DNA of 64,000 nucleotides from positions 5,166,001-5,230,000 of the forward strand of contig NC_083517.1 of the NCBI RefSeq assembly GCF_032362555.1. Direction: 5' to 3'. Below, piece by piece: positions 38,106 through 47,772 of the stretch. A program made the translations under genes and the position numbers. This stretch comes from Amyelois transitella (Eukaryota > Arthropoda > Insecta > Lepidoptera > Pyralidae). The notes under the pieces are model-generated. The model was not told where the DNA came from. It did not search any database and was given only the letters and a program-made list of their open reading frames with translations. Within the stretch, counting starts at the first letter, position 1. Each line of letters begins with the position of its first letter.

Positions 38106-39680
38106 TCACGCCTCTTTCCCGGAGGGGTAGGCAGAGACTACCTCTTTCCACTTGCCACGATCTCTGCATACTTCTTTCGCTTCGTCCACATTCATAACTC
38201 TCTTCATACAAGCTCGGCGGTTTCGGGTACTTTTGACCTGACCCTTTACCAGGACGTCCTTAATTTGATCAAGATACGTTCGTCTAGGTCTTCCCACTCC
38301 GACCTTTCCCTCCACACTCTCCTTGTATATCTGCTTAGTCAACCTGCTTTCATTCATCCTCTCCACATGACCGAACCATCTTAACATACCCTTTTCTATT
38401 CCTGTAACTACATCTTCTTTCACATCACAACATTCCCTTATCACGCTGTTCCTTATCCTGTCACTCAATTTCACACCCATCATACTCCTTAACGCTCTCA
38501 TTTCCACTGCATTTATTCTGCTTTCATGCTTCTTTTGCCATACCCAACTTTCACTCCCATACATTAATGTCGGGACCAACACGCCCCTGTGCACAGCTAG
38601 TCGAGCCTTTTTGGATAGTTTCTGACTGCTCATAAAGGCATGCAAAGCTCCATTCACCATGTTCCCCGCGTTCACTCTCCTTTCAATATCACTATCATAC
38701 TTGCCATCTGATGTAAACTTTGATCCTAGATATACAAACTCTTTCACTTGCTCCACTTTTTCTCCTCCAATCAAAATATTACATGCTGTCATTTCTTTCT
38801 CCATTTCAAAAACCAGTGTTTTAGTTTTACTTACGTTCACTTTCATTCCTTTCTCTTTTAAAGCTTCGTGCATACAGTTTACCATCTCCTGTAACTCCTC
38901 CGCTGATGACGCCAGTATAACCTGATCGTCGGCATAGAGCAGACATTTGACGAGTAACTCATTCATCCTTAATCCACTTTTAGACTCTTTCAAATCTGTC
39001 AAACAGCTATCCATAAATAGGTTGAACAGCCACGGTGACGCAACACATCCTTGCCTAACGCCTTTCTCAATCTTAAACCACTCAGTGTGCGCTCCGTTTA
39101 TCCTGACACAAGCACTCGAATCCTCATATAAGGATTTCAGTGCTCGTATTAAGAGACTGCTCACCCCATGCATAGAAAGTGCTGACCACAATTCATTCCT
39201 CTCAACTCTGTCATAGGCCTTTTCCAGATCTACGAATGTGCAATAGACTTTTTGACTCTTGGCCAAAAACTTTTCGGCTATGCACCGCAAGGAAAAGACC
39301 TGATCAGTACATCCCATTCCCTTTCGAAATCCCGCTTGAGCATCCCATATTTTGTCATCAGTTTCATTCCTGACTCTATTAATCAATACCTTAGCATACA
39401 ATTTGCCGACGACGCTAAGCAGGCTTATACCACGATAATTTTTGCAGTCCAGCTGTGACCCTTTTCCTTTGTAAAGTGGCACGATAACAGCCTTACACCA
39501 ATCTTTTGGTACTCGGCCGCTTCTCCAACACAAATTGAAAAGGCAGTACAACTGACTAGCTACTACGCCTTTTCCTGCTTTAAGCATCTCGACCGACACT
39601 CTATCACACCCAGCAGCCTTTCCCGCTTTCATACTCTTAAGTGCTTCCACAATTTCGAACATTTCAATTTCGCCTTCCAT
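38106..39680 (-). CDS. LINE reverse transcriptase ORF, C-terminal 524 codons
   Basis: RT motifs are in order: FVDLEKAYDRVERNELW (motif A), GVRQGCVASPWLFN (motif B), LLYADDQVI (catalytic YADD), KVNVSKTKT (motif D), VYLGSKFTSDG (motif E), then the tail LRWFGHVERM and GVGRPRRTYLDQIKDVL that marks many arthropod LINEs. It copies element RNA at a nicked target. The true frame begins upstream: the segment 39629-40225 is the same protein in another frame, so a frameshift near 39710 inactivates this copy. Confidence 0.93.
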   Translation of the reverse strand: MEGEIEMFEIVEALKSMKAGKAAGCDRVSVEMLKAGKGVVASQLYCLFNLCWRSGRVPKDWCKAVIVPLYKGKGSQLDCKNYRGISLLSVVGKLYAKVLINRVRNETDDKIWDAQAGFRKGMGCTDQVFSLRCIAEKFLAKSQKVYCTFVDLEKAYDRVERNELWSALSMHGVSSLLIRALKSLYEDSSACVRINGAHTEWFKIEKGVRQGCVASPWLFNLFMDSCLTDLKESKSGLRMNELLVKCLLYADDQVILASSAEELQEMVNCMHEALKEKGMKVNVSKTKTLVFEMEKEMTACNILIGGEKVEQVKEFVYLGSKFTSDGKYDSDIERRVNAGNMVNGALHAFMSSQKLSKKARLAVHRGVLVPTLMYGSESWVWQKKHESRINAVEMRALRSMMGVKLSDRIRNSVIRECCDVKEDVVTGIEKGMLRWFGHVERMNESRLTKQIYKESVEGKVGVGRPRRTYLDQIKDVLVKGQVKSTRNRRACMKRVMNVDEAKEVCRDRGKWKEVVSAYPSGKEA

Positions 39681-40225
39681 CTCATTCTCTTTTTCTTCGC
39701 TATAGCAGAAATCTTTCTTATTTCCTTCCTTTTTTCAAATAAACTTTCAAAATAGTCCTTCCATATCTTTAGTACACATTCTTCTCCTTTCACAACGCTA
39801 CCATCCTGGCATCTGATCCTAGTCAGCTCTCTGGTTATAGTATTTCCTCGGGCTGACCTTACGGATTTCCAGAATACTTTCAGATTTGACTGAAAGTCTT
39901 CTGATAGCCTTTTATCAAAATCCTCTTTATACTCTTCTTTCTTTCTAATCACAGCTTTCTTAACCAAATCTTTCATTTTCTTATATTCCTTACGTGCTTC
40001 ATTCACATCTTCATCTATAACCTCTTGCATTCTTAAGTTAGCTTTTGCTGCTAACAAATCCAGCCATGCTTTCTTCTTTAATCGCACAAGTTCTTGCACA
40101 TCTTTACTCATCCACGCATTTTTGTGATTTTTTCCTTTCCTTCTTCTACTTACACCACACACTTCAACAGCTACTTTCACAATTCTTTCTTTAAGTTCCT
40201 TCCATCCATCTTCAATATCGCTCAT
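39629..40225 (-). pseudogene. LINE ORF, linker between endonuclease and RT, frameshifted
   Basis: Lys/Arg/Glu-rich helical region (NAWMSKDVQELVRLKKKAW ... FWKSVRSARG ... IRCQDGSVV) typical of the segment just before the RT domain. It loses frame near 39710, after EIRKIS, and carries on as non-homologous KKKRMRWKAK, while the correct reading resumes in the neighbouring frame as EGEIEMFEI. Confidence 0.8.
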
Positions 40226-40598
40226 TTCATCTAAATCTTCAAATTCAAATTAAATTGTTAAACAATAAAAATATACCTGTATATTCATTTACTGCCTAAT
40301 ACCTATGTATATATTGAGATATATTAGGTCCTTTGTTTTGTTTGTTTACAATATTTATAATATTAGTAACTAGTTTTCTAGCAAATCTTCCAGGTGGTGC
40401 TGCAATGCCATTACGAGCAGACCCAGACAAATTTACTAAAAATGGTCACTGAATTATAACACCCACAGATTACACCGATCACTCGACGTTTACTTAGACA
40501 TGTAATGACAACAATAAAGCTACTATTGCACACTGCTGCACTCAACGAACGCGCAAGGCAGAATGTTAGTAGTTCTTTGGTAGTCTTTTGCTATCAAC

Positions 40599-40671
40599 CT
40601 TCCTAATTACTATATAATAATAATTATTATTACTATATAATAATAATTATTATTATATAGTAATTAGGAAG
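40599..40671. repeat. 73-nt near-perfect palindrome
   Basis: 'cttcctaattactatataat...' pairs with '...attatatagtaattaggaag' over about 32 bp per arm. It is AT-only in the middle. Confidence 0.85.
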
Positions 40672-41211
40672 AATTATATTACTATAATAATTACTGCACA
40701 CATAAGTTATCCAAGTAGTCAGCGCTCCAAAGAAAATGAAGCCGAAGTAGTGGAGCAAAATGTCTATATGTTCAAATCGCACAAAGTCTAACTACATTAA
40801 AGCTACCACCGTACACTCTTCATCTCCTACAAAAAGCTACCATACTTAACACCTGTCGAATAACCCGAAAGTTTTTAACTTCATCTAACATTTCATCTAA
40901 CTTTTCTATTAAGGTAACCTCTTCTATCTATCTTCTGCTTCTATCGCTTGGTCACGACCCGCGTTAGAAGAAAATTTACCCTCATCTGAGGAGTAAAGGA
41001 AAAAATGAGATATAATAATAGGGGATATGCATAAAATTTTAAATGGCCTAAAGTATTTTTTTCTCGAATACTTATTACCGTCATATTATAATCGAAAGGT
41101 TTTTTTTTCATTTACTTATTATTTAAACCCCTAAATTATTATCCAAAAAGTGCAAAATAACGGCGCGAAATTCAAGATAGCAAAACGCGCCACCATTGGT
41201 CGAACAAAATG

Positions 41212-41227
41212 TGACGTCATGCGGCAC
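41212..41227 (+). promoter_or_regulatory. CRE-like box of the left gene
   Basis: 'tgacgtcatgcggcac', a palindromic CREB/ATF site plus an 8-bp extension, 120 bp before the ATG at 41348. Its mirror copy lies at 42839-42854. Confidence 0.6.
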
Positions 41228-41347
41228 AACATTGAATTTATCGGTATCGAAGCTCCTATTGTGTAGTGAGAAAAATAAATATTTAAAGCTGTTTTCTTGT
41301 GCTGATTGTAGTGGAGTTTAGTTTAGATTAGTAGTAAATGTAGAACG

Positions 41348-41478
41348 ATGACTGAAGCTGGTTTTGTCAAAGCACAATCGGACAATCTACCGAAAATAGA
41401 TGCATTTATGATGACATCATATTTTGCATCAAATCCCGATTTTACGAGCGCAGAGATCAGAGGAGTGAAAGCTGCAAG
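41348..41478 (+). CDS. First exon of the element's left gene
   Basis: An ATG-started 43-codon exon (MTEAGFVKAQSDNLPKIDAF ... SNPDFTSAEIRGVKAAR) with donor 'gtaatt' at 41479. It lies 120 bp after the CRE-like box. From memory, similar N-termini head lepidopteran multi-copy proteins with a YqaJ-type nuclease region; this is unverified. No second exon was found, so it is probably a stump of an internally deleted gene. Confidence 0.5.
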
Positions 41479-41829
41479 GTAATTATTATGTTACATAAAA
41501 TATTTTAGCCCATAACATGGATTTTTATTAATAAATGCATACAGCAGTTCACTTATAATACACCAAAACATAACCTATACATATCCAGTTGTCATTGCTC
41601 TGAAACTTATATTTTTACGTCTACAAGATAATAATATAAGTACAGTACATGTTATATTATTGAAGTTCACTCAAGTATAATAACTTTGACTTTGTGTGTA
41701 TCTGAGATATATATATTAATGATTTAATTTCTATAAATTGATATCCTGATTTACGTCGACTGTTTTCTTTTGAGTGTACTAGTACTTTACTAATTCACAC
41801 TATGCTGTACCTAAATAAAGTATACTTAC

Positions 41830-42767
41830 GTTAAAATGATCTTCACAACAATATAAACGCGATTTAGGAGATACATTATCCCTTCTCATCACCTTACACC
41901 ACAGTTTTCGTATATTCGCATCGTCTGGAATACGAAAAAACAATTTGTCTGGTGTTTTTCGAGTAGTATTTGTGCACTTTGGTACTATACATACATACAT
42001 ACATACATAAACTCACGCCTCTTTCCCGGAGGGGTAGGCAGAGACTACCTCTATCCACTTGCCACGATCCCTGCATACTTCCTTTGCTTCATCCACATTC
42101 ATAACTCTTTTCATGCAAGCTCGGCGGTTTCGGGCACTTTTGACCTGACCACCAGGACGTCCTTAATTTGATCAAGATATGTTCGTCTAGGTCTTCCCAC
42201 CCCGACCTTTCCCTCCACACTCTCCTTGTATATCTGCTTAGTCAACCTGTTTTCATTCATCCTCTCCACATGACCGAACCATCTCAACATACCCTTTTCT
42301 ATTCCTGTAACTACATCTTCTTTCACATCACAACATTCCCTTATCACGCTGTTCCTTATCCGGTCACTCAATTTCACACCCAACATACTCCTTAATGCTC
42401 TCATTTCCACTGCATTTATTCTGCTTTCGTGCTTCTTTTGCCATACCCAACTTTCACTCCCATACATTAATGTCGGGACCAACACGCCCCTGTGCACAGC
42501 CAGTCGAGCCTTTTTGGATAGTTTCTGGCTGCTCATAAAGGCATGCAAAGCTCCATTCACCATGTTCCCCGCGTTCACTCTCCTTTCAATATCACTATCA
42601 TACTTGCCATCTGATGTAAACTTTGATCCTAGATATACAAACTCTTTCACTTGCTCCACTTTTTCTCCTCCAATCAAAATATTACATGCTGTCATTTCTT
42701 TCTCCATTTCAAAAACCAGTGTTTGTACTATACAGTACTTATAAGATGCCTTTTTGGCTTCTTCCAT
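41830..42767 (-). pseudogene. THAP zinc-finger first exon, split by a LINE
   Basis: The minus strand reads MEEAKKASYKYCIV (42767-42725), is interrupted by the LINE at 41991-42724, and resumes PKCTNTTRKTPDKLFFRIP ... LWCKVMRRDN ... LYCCEDHFN, then donor 'gtaagt' (41829). The C-x4-C, Trp, FF-x-IP and C-x2-H pattern is the C2CH THAP DNA-binding finger. The finger lacks the AVPTIF end, expected in the next exon, which is absent. The LINE splits the finger between Val and Pro. Confidence 0.85.
41991..42724 (-). mobile_element. 5'-truncated LINE inserted in the THAP exon
   Basis: Same family as 38081-40251, covering the C-terminal ~235 codons from TLVFEMEKEM. It ends in (ATGT)n and is flanked by the 9-bp duplication 'gtactatac' (41982-41990, 42725-42733). 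A deletion near 42152 has removed codons after KDVL, so it is defective. Confidence 0.93.
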
Positions 42768-42838
42768 GATTTTAAAGTTATCAATACTGTAAATAAGTAC
42801 GAAGTAACTGAAAAGTTCACAGTAAATAAACACTGAGA

Positions 42839-42854
42839 GTGCCGCGTGACGTCA
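42839..42854 (-). promoter_or_regulatory. CRE-like box of the THAP gene
   Basis: On the minus strand 'tgacgtcacgcggcac', one base different from the left box, 71 bp before the THAP ATG. Confidence 0.6.
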
Positions 42855-43730
42855 CGCAAAGCGCGCGCAAAATGACGGCGTTTGAACTGCTCAAATAAAT
42901 TCAAAGTTTTAAATTTCATTTTGAAAAATATCTAGACTTTTTTGAAGCTTAATTATATTTTTTTCTACATTACAATGAAGTAAAATATTGATTTATGACA
43001 AAAAAAAAACATGAATATCCCCTATTGTAAATATACTAGCGCCCTAAAATTTTATTAAAATTTTGTGTCAAACAAAAAAAAAGCCAAATATAAAAACTAT
43101 TAATAATGTTTAAAATAACATTTTATATTACGTTATAAACGTTGCCAAGTTAAGCGTTTCGAAGCAAATCGCTCTGTTTTTATGAGCCAAAGCTCCTTAT
43201 CGCCGTTTCCACTCCAACAGAAATCTCCAATAACGAGCTTAGTTCGCTCTTTAAGCTGTATTATTCTGTTGTGTTGGATTCGTAGATTTATTTCCATGGA
43301 GATAATAAATGAAATTCATTATAAAGTGGTATTTATTAATGACGATAAAACAAGGTAGTTGCTTTATATAGCATAGGAATTTTATGTTTAATTAGTTTTT
43401 GTTGTCTCTTATTCGTAGTTCCAATGTTTAGTTGTGTATTTCTTCATTACACTCTCGTAATAAAAACTTCTGTTTAATTTGACAAACGTCGTATAAATAT
43501 GTTACGTTCAATGGAATTATGAATTTACATTTCACAAAGAAGTCCAAAGATGACTTTGAAAGCTAAATAAAATCTAATGGTATACCAAAAAAATATACAA
43601 TGACCAATTTTATTTTACTATAATTGTCTATATGTGGATGAAGCGAAAGACATACCTATTATTATGTAGGGATGATGGCAAATGAAAAGATGGCGTTTCT
43701 GCCTATCATTCCGGGAAAGACCTGATTTTA

Positions 43731-43866
43731 ACATAACATAAAATCATGCCTCTTTCCCGGAGGGGTAGGCAGAGACTACATGTTTCCGCTTGCCACGATC
43801 TCTGCATACTTCCTTCGCTTCTTCTACATTCATAACTCTCTTCATGCAAGTTCGGCGGTTTCGGGT
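43731..43866 (-). mobile_element. Very short LINE 3' end
   Basis: Only the last ~130 bp of the same LINE family, between 11-bp duplications 'acctgatttta' (43720-43730, 43867-43877). Confidence 0.85.
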
Positions 43867-43884
43867 ACCTGATTTTATAGAATA

Positions 43885-44392
43885 ACTAGCTGTTGCCCGC
43901 GACTTCGTTCGCTTGAATTTCGAGTTGAATCTACAATAATGTGAAATAAAAAAAAATATCTTGTTTTTGTTGAGGCTGGAACTTGGACCGCCAACTTCAC
44001 AGTCTCACGCGCCAACCACTGGACCATCGAAGCCGCTGTGGTGGTGTCGAAATTAAAGTAGACTAAAAAACCAAAAATCTTTTTACTTGAGAATTACGCA
44101 TGTTATGTACGGCAAAACCAGGATATTATCAAACTGATTTTTACTATATTTATATGTTATAGGTATTATGCTGTCGTACAATGACAAATGACTTTGAATT
44201 TTAAATTTCGTAACTTATTTGCAGGCAAACTCATGCCTTGAGTTCATTCAAATGTCGATTACTTTTTTTAGTGAACCGATTTTTCTGAGTTAAAACAAAG
44301 CAATTGGTGAAAGGTTTAAAGTAAATCGGTTCAGTACTTTCGGAGATAATCGTGATCATACATACAGACAGACAGACAGACAGACAGACTGA
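43885..44392 (+). repeat. Lepidopteran interspersed element ending in (CAGA)n
   Basis: Begins 'ctagctgttgcccgcgacttcgttcg', a sequence scattered through this window (also about 3560, 25815, 36860 and 48950, in pieces), and ends 'catacatacagacagacagaca'. Non-coding. Confidence 0.6.
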
Positions 44393-44424
44393 CGAGAAAT
44401 ACCAAAAAAATATTTTTGCTTTCT

Positions 44425-44508
44425 ATTATTCATTCTAAGTGTCCCGCTATCCATTTCAGTTAAAAATACTTAATGTACAGACAAAATATTTTTACTGTTT
44501 TATAACCG
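44425..44508 (-). repeat. LINE 3' end, inverted match to 54085-54170
   Basis: On the minus strand 'aaacagtaaaaatattttgtctgtacat...gaaatggatagcgggac', which matches the 3' tail of the LINE remnant at 53830-54170. Confidence 0.75.
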
Positions 44509-45821
44509 TTCAAATTTTAAGATCTATCTTAAAAGTTAGGTAAAAAGTAAGGTTTTAATGCTAGGAAAAAAGGAGCTGGGTACGTACCCCGCTCATTTTT
44601 CCTTTCATAGTTTAAAAGGGACATACGGTCTAGCTTTTCGCATGGCGGAAAAGTTGAGTGGGGATGATGGCGGGGGTGGGGGGTGATGGTGAGAGGGGGC
44701 GCTCGGATGTAAACACAAAGGTTGCCCGATGCCGGCAGTCACGTGGCGCTCGCCCGGGGCGCATCACTCTTAAGGACCGATCTCTAAAACACTACAAAAC
44801 TAAACTAAAAGGATCTAAACATTATCGGAATCAACCCTTAAGAGTGATGACTCCGGGGCACAATAAACTATACATGTCGTTAAACATATGATGTATTGAA
44901 TTAGACTTTGTATTGAAAACAACCAGTCTAAAGAATATCAATACAAAACATATCAAACAAAAACTTATTTATAAATTGTAGAGTTAATTAGTTGTGTAAT
45001 GTAATCAGTATTTATTAAGTGTCTGAATAACGAGTGCTTACTGGTAAGTACAGTTTGATTATTTGTATTGTAAATTAGAAATATATTTGCTTTTATTTGT
45101 ATTTTTTAATTTAGCTTTCTTTTTTGCTTCAATTGTAGGTAGGTACTTACGTAATTTCTATTTTTATCTCTTATTTAAATTCGTTATTTTTTTTACCTAT
45201 CCTATAATACTTCCAACTTCACTTTATTTTACAATTTATTCCCAATTGTAAATTAAAAAAATATACGCGTATAAGGAAAAATTGTTTGTTTTGAAATTTT
45301 GTACCTTCAGATTTTGAAACCAAAATAATACTTCAGCAGCACATTATATTTATCTCGTAGCAACGAAGTTCGTAGCGTCGTAGATGCCTTGCTACGAATA
45401 CCCGGTCGGATTACAAATTTAATGTTTCTAAATCTGTAATACTTAATTTATAACTAACATTAAAAAATCATTATCAATAGTGCTTATTTACAATACATAC
45501 TGATGAATTAATATTCATGTAATATGTATGTATTAATACACATACATATTACAACTGATGTAAATGTTTGCCCGTATAAATGTATGTAAGCTTACAGTTG
45601 TTTATACGAGTATTTTAGTTTTTAGACTGTTTAGCAGATTTGAATAAAAACTAAGTTATAATAGCGTGTACTAGTACTTCGGAATAATACAATGGTTACA
45701 AATTGTGCGCGAGCTAAACCACAGGCAAACGCTTTCTCAAGAAAATTTATAGATCATGGTTTTCATCTAACTTTTTACATCTTTACCCATACATCCATCT
45801 ACTTTATTAGCCCTCATACAT

Positions 45822-45958
45822 TTTGTAGACGATTTTCTAGCAACCTGCCGCTGTTTGAATCTCAATTTTAACATTAAGCCATACAGTTGAACGTGGCCTT
45901 TCAGTCTTTTTAAGACTGTTGGCTCTGTCATCCCCACAGGGTTATAGACTACATAATA
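45822..45958 (-). repeat. ~230 bp lepidopteran repeat, disrupted by mariner
   Basis: 'gctgtttgaatctcaattttaacattaagccatacagttgaacgtggcc...gactgttggctctgtc...ccccacagggttatagac', then the mariner begins. Confidence 0.75.
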
Positions 45959-45960
45959 TA

Positions 45961-47279
45961 CATTCAGTCAGAAAAGTATCGGGAATGGATTATTTATTTA
46001 TGGTACCAAATTCAAATTTTTGTTTTTTTTGTTGTTGTTAGATTGGCAACTGTTTTCCATTTTGGCGCGGAGTTTGAGTTGCATCTGTTGTTTACATTAA
46101 ATACAGTGCTATTTTTAGTTATATCATATCTAGTGTGTATTGCTAATTTCATAATGGATAAAAACATCGAACAAAGAGTTTGTCTTAAATTTTGCATTGC
46201 CAATGGAATATCGTGTTCGGAGTCACTGAAAATGTTACAGAAGGCTTACGGTGAATCGACTTTATCAAAAACTCGTGCTTATGAGTGGTACAAAGCGTTC
46301 AAAAGCGGTCGAGATGTGATGGAAGATTTGCCTCGCTCTGGTAGGCCATCAACGTCTGCAACTGAAGTTAACATCGCAAAAGTGAAGGAAATAGTGACTG
46401 AAAATCCTCATTCAACTTTGAGAGAGATAGCCACCGAACTTTCTGTATCTCACGAGTCGATCCGTACCATTTTAACTAATAATTTGGGTATGAAACATGT
46501 TGCCGCTCGGCTAGTCCCAAAAGACCTGAATTTTTTTCAAAAACTCAATCGCATGAGAGTCGCTGAGGACATGCTAGAACGAGTCAATTCCGACCCAACA
46601 TTCATGAAACGCATTGTTACTGGTGACGAGACGTGGGTTTACGAGTTTGACATGCAAACTAGTCAACAAGCTTCGGAGTGGCGCCTTCCAACTGAACCGA
46701 AACCGAAAAAACCACGCCAAAGTCGTTCAAAAGTCAAAGTCATGTTGACTGTTTTCTTTGACTATCGCGGTGTTGTGCACTCGGAATTCTTGCCGGAAGG
46801 TCAAACGGTAAATAAGGAATATTATTTGAGTGTTATGCGGCGTTTAAGAGAGCAAATCCGACGAAAAAGGCCAGATTTGTGGAAAGAAAATTCTTGGATT
46901 TTGCACCATGATAATGCACCTTCGCACAAGGCCATCATTGTGAACGAATTTTTAACCAAACACTCAACAAATACCATCGAGCAACCACCATATTCACCAG
47001 ATATGGCTCCAGCCGACTTTTTTCTTTTTCCTAAACTCAAATTACCACTTCGTGGCACCCGTTTTCAATCGGTAGAAGACATAAAAGAGAATTCGCGGCG
47101 AGAACTGACCTCAATTCCGGAAACAGCGTTTAAAAAATGTTTTGATGATTGGATTATTCGTTGGCGTAAGTGTATCGTTTCTAAAGGAGCATATTTTGAA
47201 GGTGATAAAATAAATTTGGATGAATAACAAACAGTTTGTGTATTATTGATCTTTTCCTGCTACTTTCTTGACAGAGTAG
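45961..47279 (+). mobile_element. mariner transposon, apparently complete
   Basis: 1319 bp, bounded by TA at 45959-45960 and 47280-47281. The ends are imperfect inverted repeats ('cattcagtcagaaaagtatcggg' against, from the right, 'ctactctgtcaagaaagtagcagg'). Size and TA target are standard for Tc1/mariner. Confidence 0.93.
46154..47227 (+). CDS. mariner transposase, 357 aa
   Basis: Cut-and-paste transposase. The frame is open from MDKNIEQRVCLKFC to the TAA at 47227; an upstream in-frame ATG at 46043 would add 37 residues outside the family's usual start. The N-terminal paired-like HTH region includes AYEWYKAFKSGRD and DLPRSGRPSTS (about 43-68) and SHESIRTIL (99-107). The catalytic triad is D158 (VTGDETW), D253 (HHDNAPSH) and D288 (YSPDMAPADF), so D,D34D, the mariner type. 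Length fits the family (~345-360). No stop or frameshift was seen, so it may be active or recently so. Confidence 0.95.
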   Translation: MDKNIEQRVCLKFCIANGISCSESLKMLQKAYGESTLSKTRAYEWYKAFKSGRDVMEDLPRSGRPSTSATEVNIAKVKEIVTENPHSTLREIATELSVSHESIRTILTNNLGMKHVAARLVPKDLNFFQKLNRMRVAEDMLERVNSDPTFMKRIVTGDETWVYEFDMQTSQQASEWRLPTEPKPKKPRQSRSKVKVMLTVFFDYRGVVHSEFLPEGQTVNKEYYLSVMRRLREQIRRKRPDLWKENSWILHHDNAPSHKAIIVNEFLTKHSTNTIEQPPYSPDMAPADFFLFPKLKLPLRGTRFQSVEDIKENSRRELTSIPETAFKKCFDDWIIRWRKCIVSKGAYFEGDKINLDE

Positions 47280-47690
47280 TATAGAAATATTTTTGTACCA
47301 GCTTAGATATTTTGTCTTATTTACATTAGTTTGACGACGAAACTTGCACAATAAGGTTTCTGGAGCATGATCCAATATAGGGTAGGTTCCCGAAAAAAGG
47401 TCAAACGGGAGGTATTTTGATGACATACCCAACCCAGGATCATGGTTTCAGCCGGATCCTGGGCTACGAGGAAGAAACCGGGACTAAGTCGTGACGGTGG
47501 AAATATTTTACGAGTATAATGAAAATGTCACACAAATTGTTACATTCATATAATTGTTATTTAATTTGGTCTGGTTATCCTGTTATAACTTTATAAAGGT
47601 CGGACGGCAGTCACTCTTGGTAGTTATATAACTTACCCAACCCACACTCCAGGACGTTTCGATCCCAAATCAGACAGGAGTATGAAAATA

Positions 47691-47772
47691 TCTCTTTTGT
47701 TTATCTGAGTAAGTTCACACTTTAAATACAAAATTATTTAAAGCGTGAACTTACTCAGATAAACAAAAGAGA
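47691..47772. repeat. 38-bp-arm hairpin with 6-nt loop
   Basis: The arms 47691-47728 and 47735-47772 ('tctcttttgtttatctgag...') pair with a single mismatch. The stem is too perfect for a chance event and non-coding. Confidence 0.88.

Larger units (their letters stand above)
38081..40251 (-). mobile_element. 5'-truncated LINE with reverse transcriptase
   Basis: A 2.2-kb non-LTR retrotransposon flanked by a 13-bp target duplication 'aaattgttaaaca' (38068-38080, 40252-40264). The endonuclease part is missing. The 3' UTR is almost absent: the ORF stop is followed within about 25 nt by (ATGT)n. At least five other insertions in the window share this 3' end. The clade is uncertain (RTE/CR1-like). 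Confidence 0.93.
41017..43026. mobile_element. Two-gene DNA transposon remnant with TIRs
   Basis: The ends are inverted: 'aataggggatatgcat' (41017-41032) and, on the minus strand from 43026, 'aataggggatattcat' (15 of 16 match). Each end has a subterminal 'tgacgtca-y-gcggcac' box (41212-41227 plus; 42854-42839 minus) about 175-195 bp in, followed by an inward first coding exon. The interior is short, so further exons appear to be deleted; about 734 bp is a later LINE insertion. No transposase catalytic core is visible and target duplications are not clear. I cannot name the superfamily; THAP domains occur in P and Kolobok transposases among others. Confidence 0.72.

Noticed and set aside
38659-39458. 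Plus-strand frames inside the LINE
   Set aside because: Antisense shadows of the reverse transcriptase ORF.
44658-44891. 77-codon frame MGMMAGVGGDGERGR...
   Set aside because: Produced by a G-run tract; no splice or family support.
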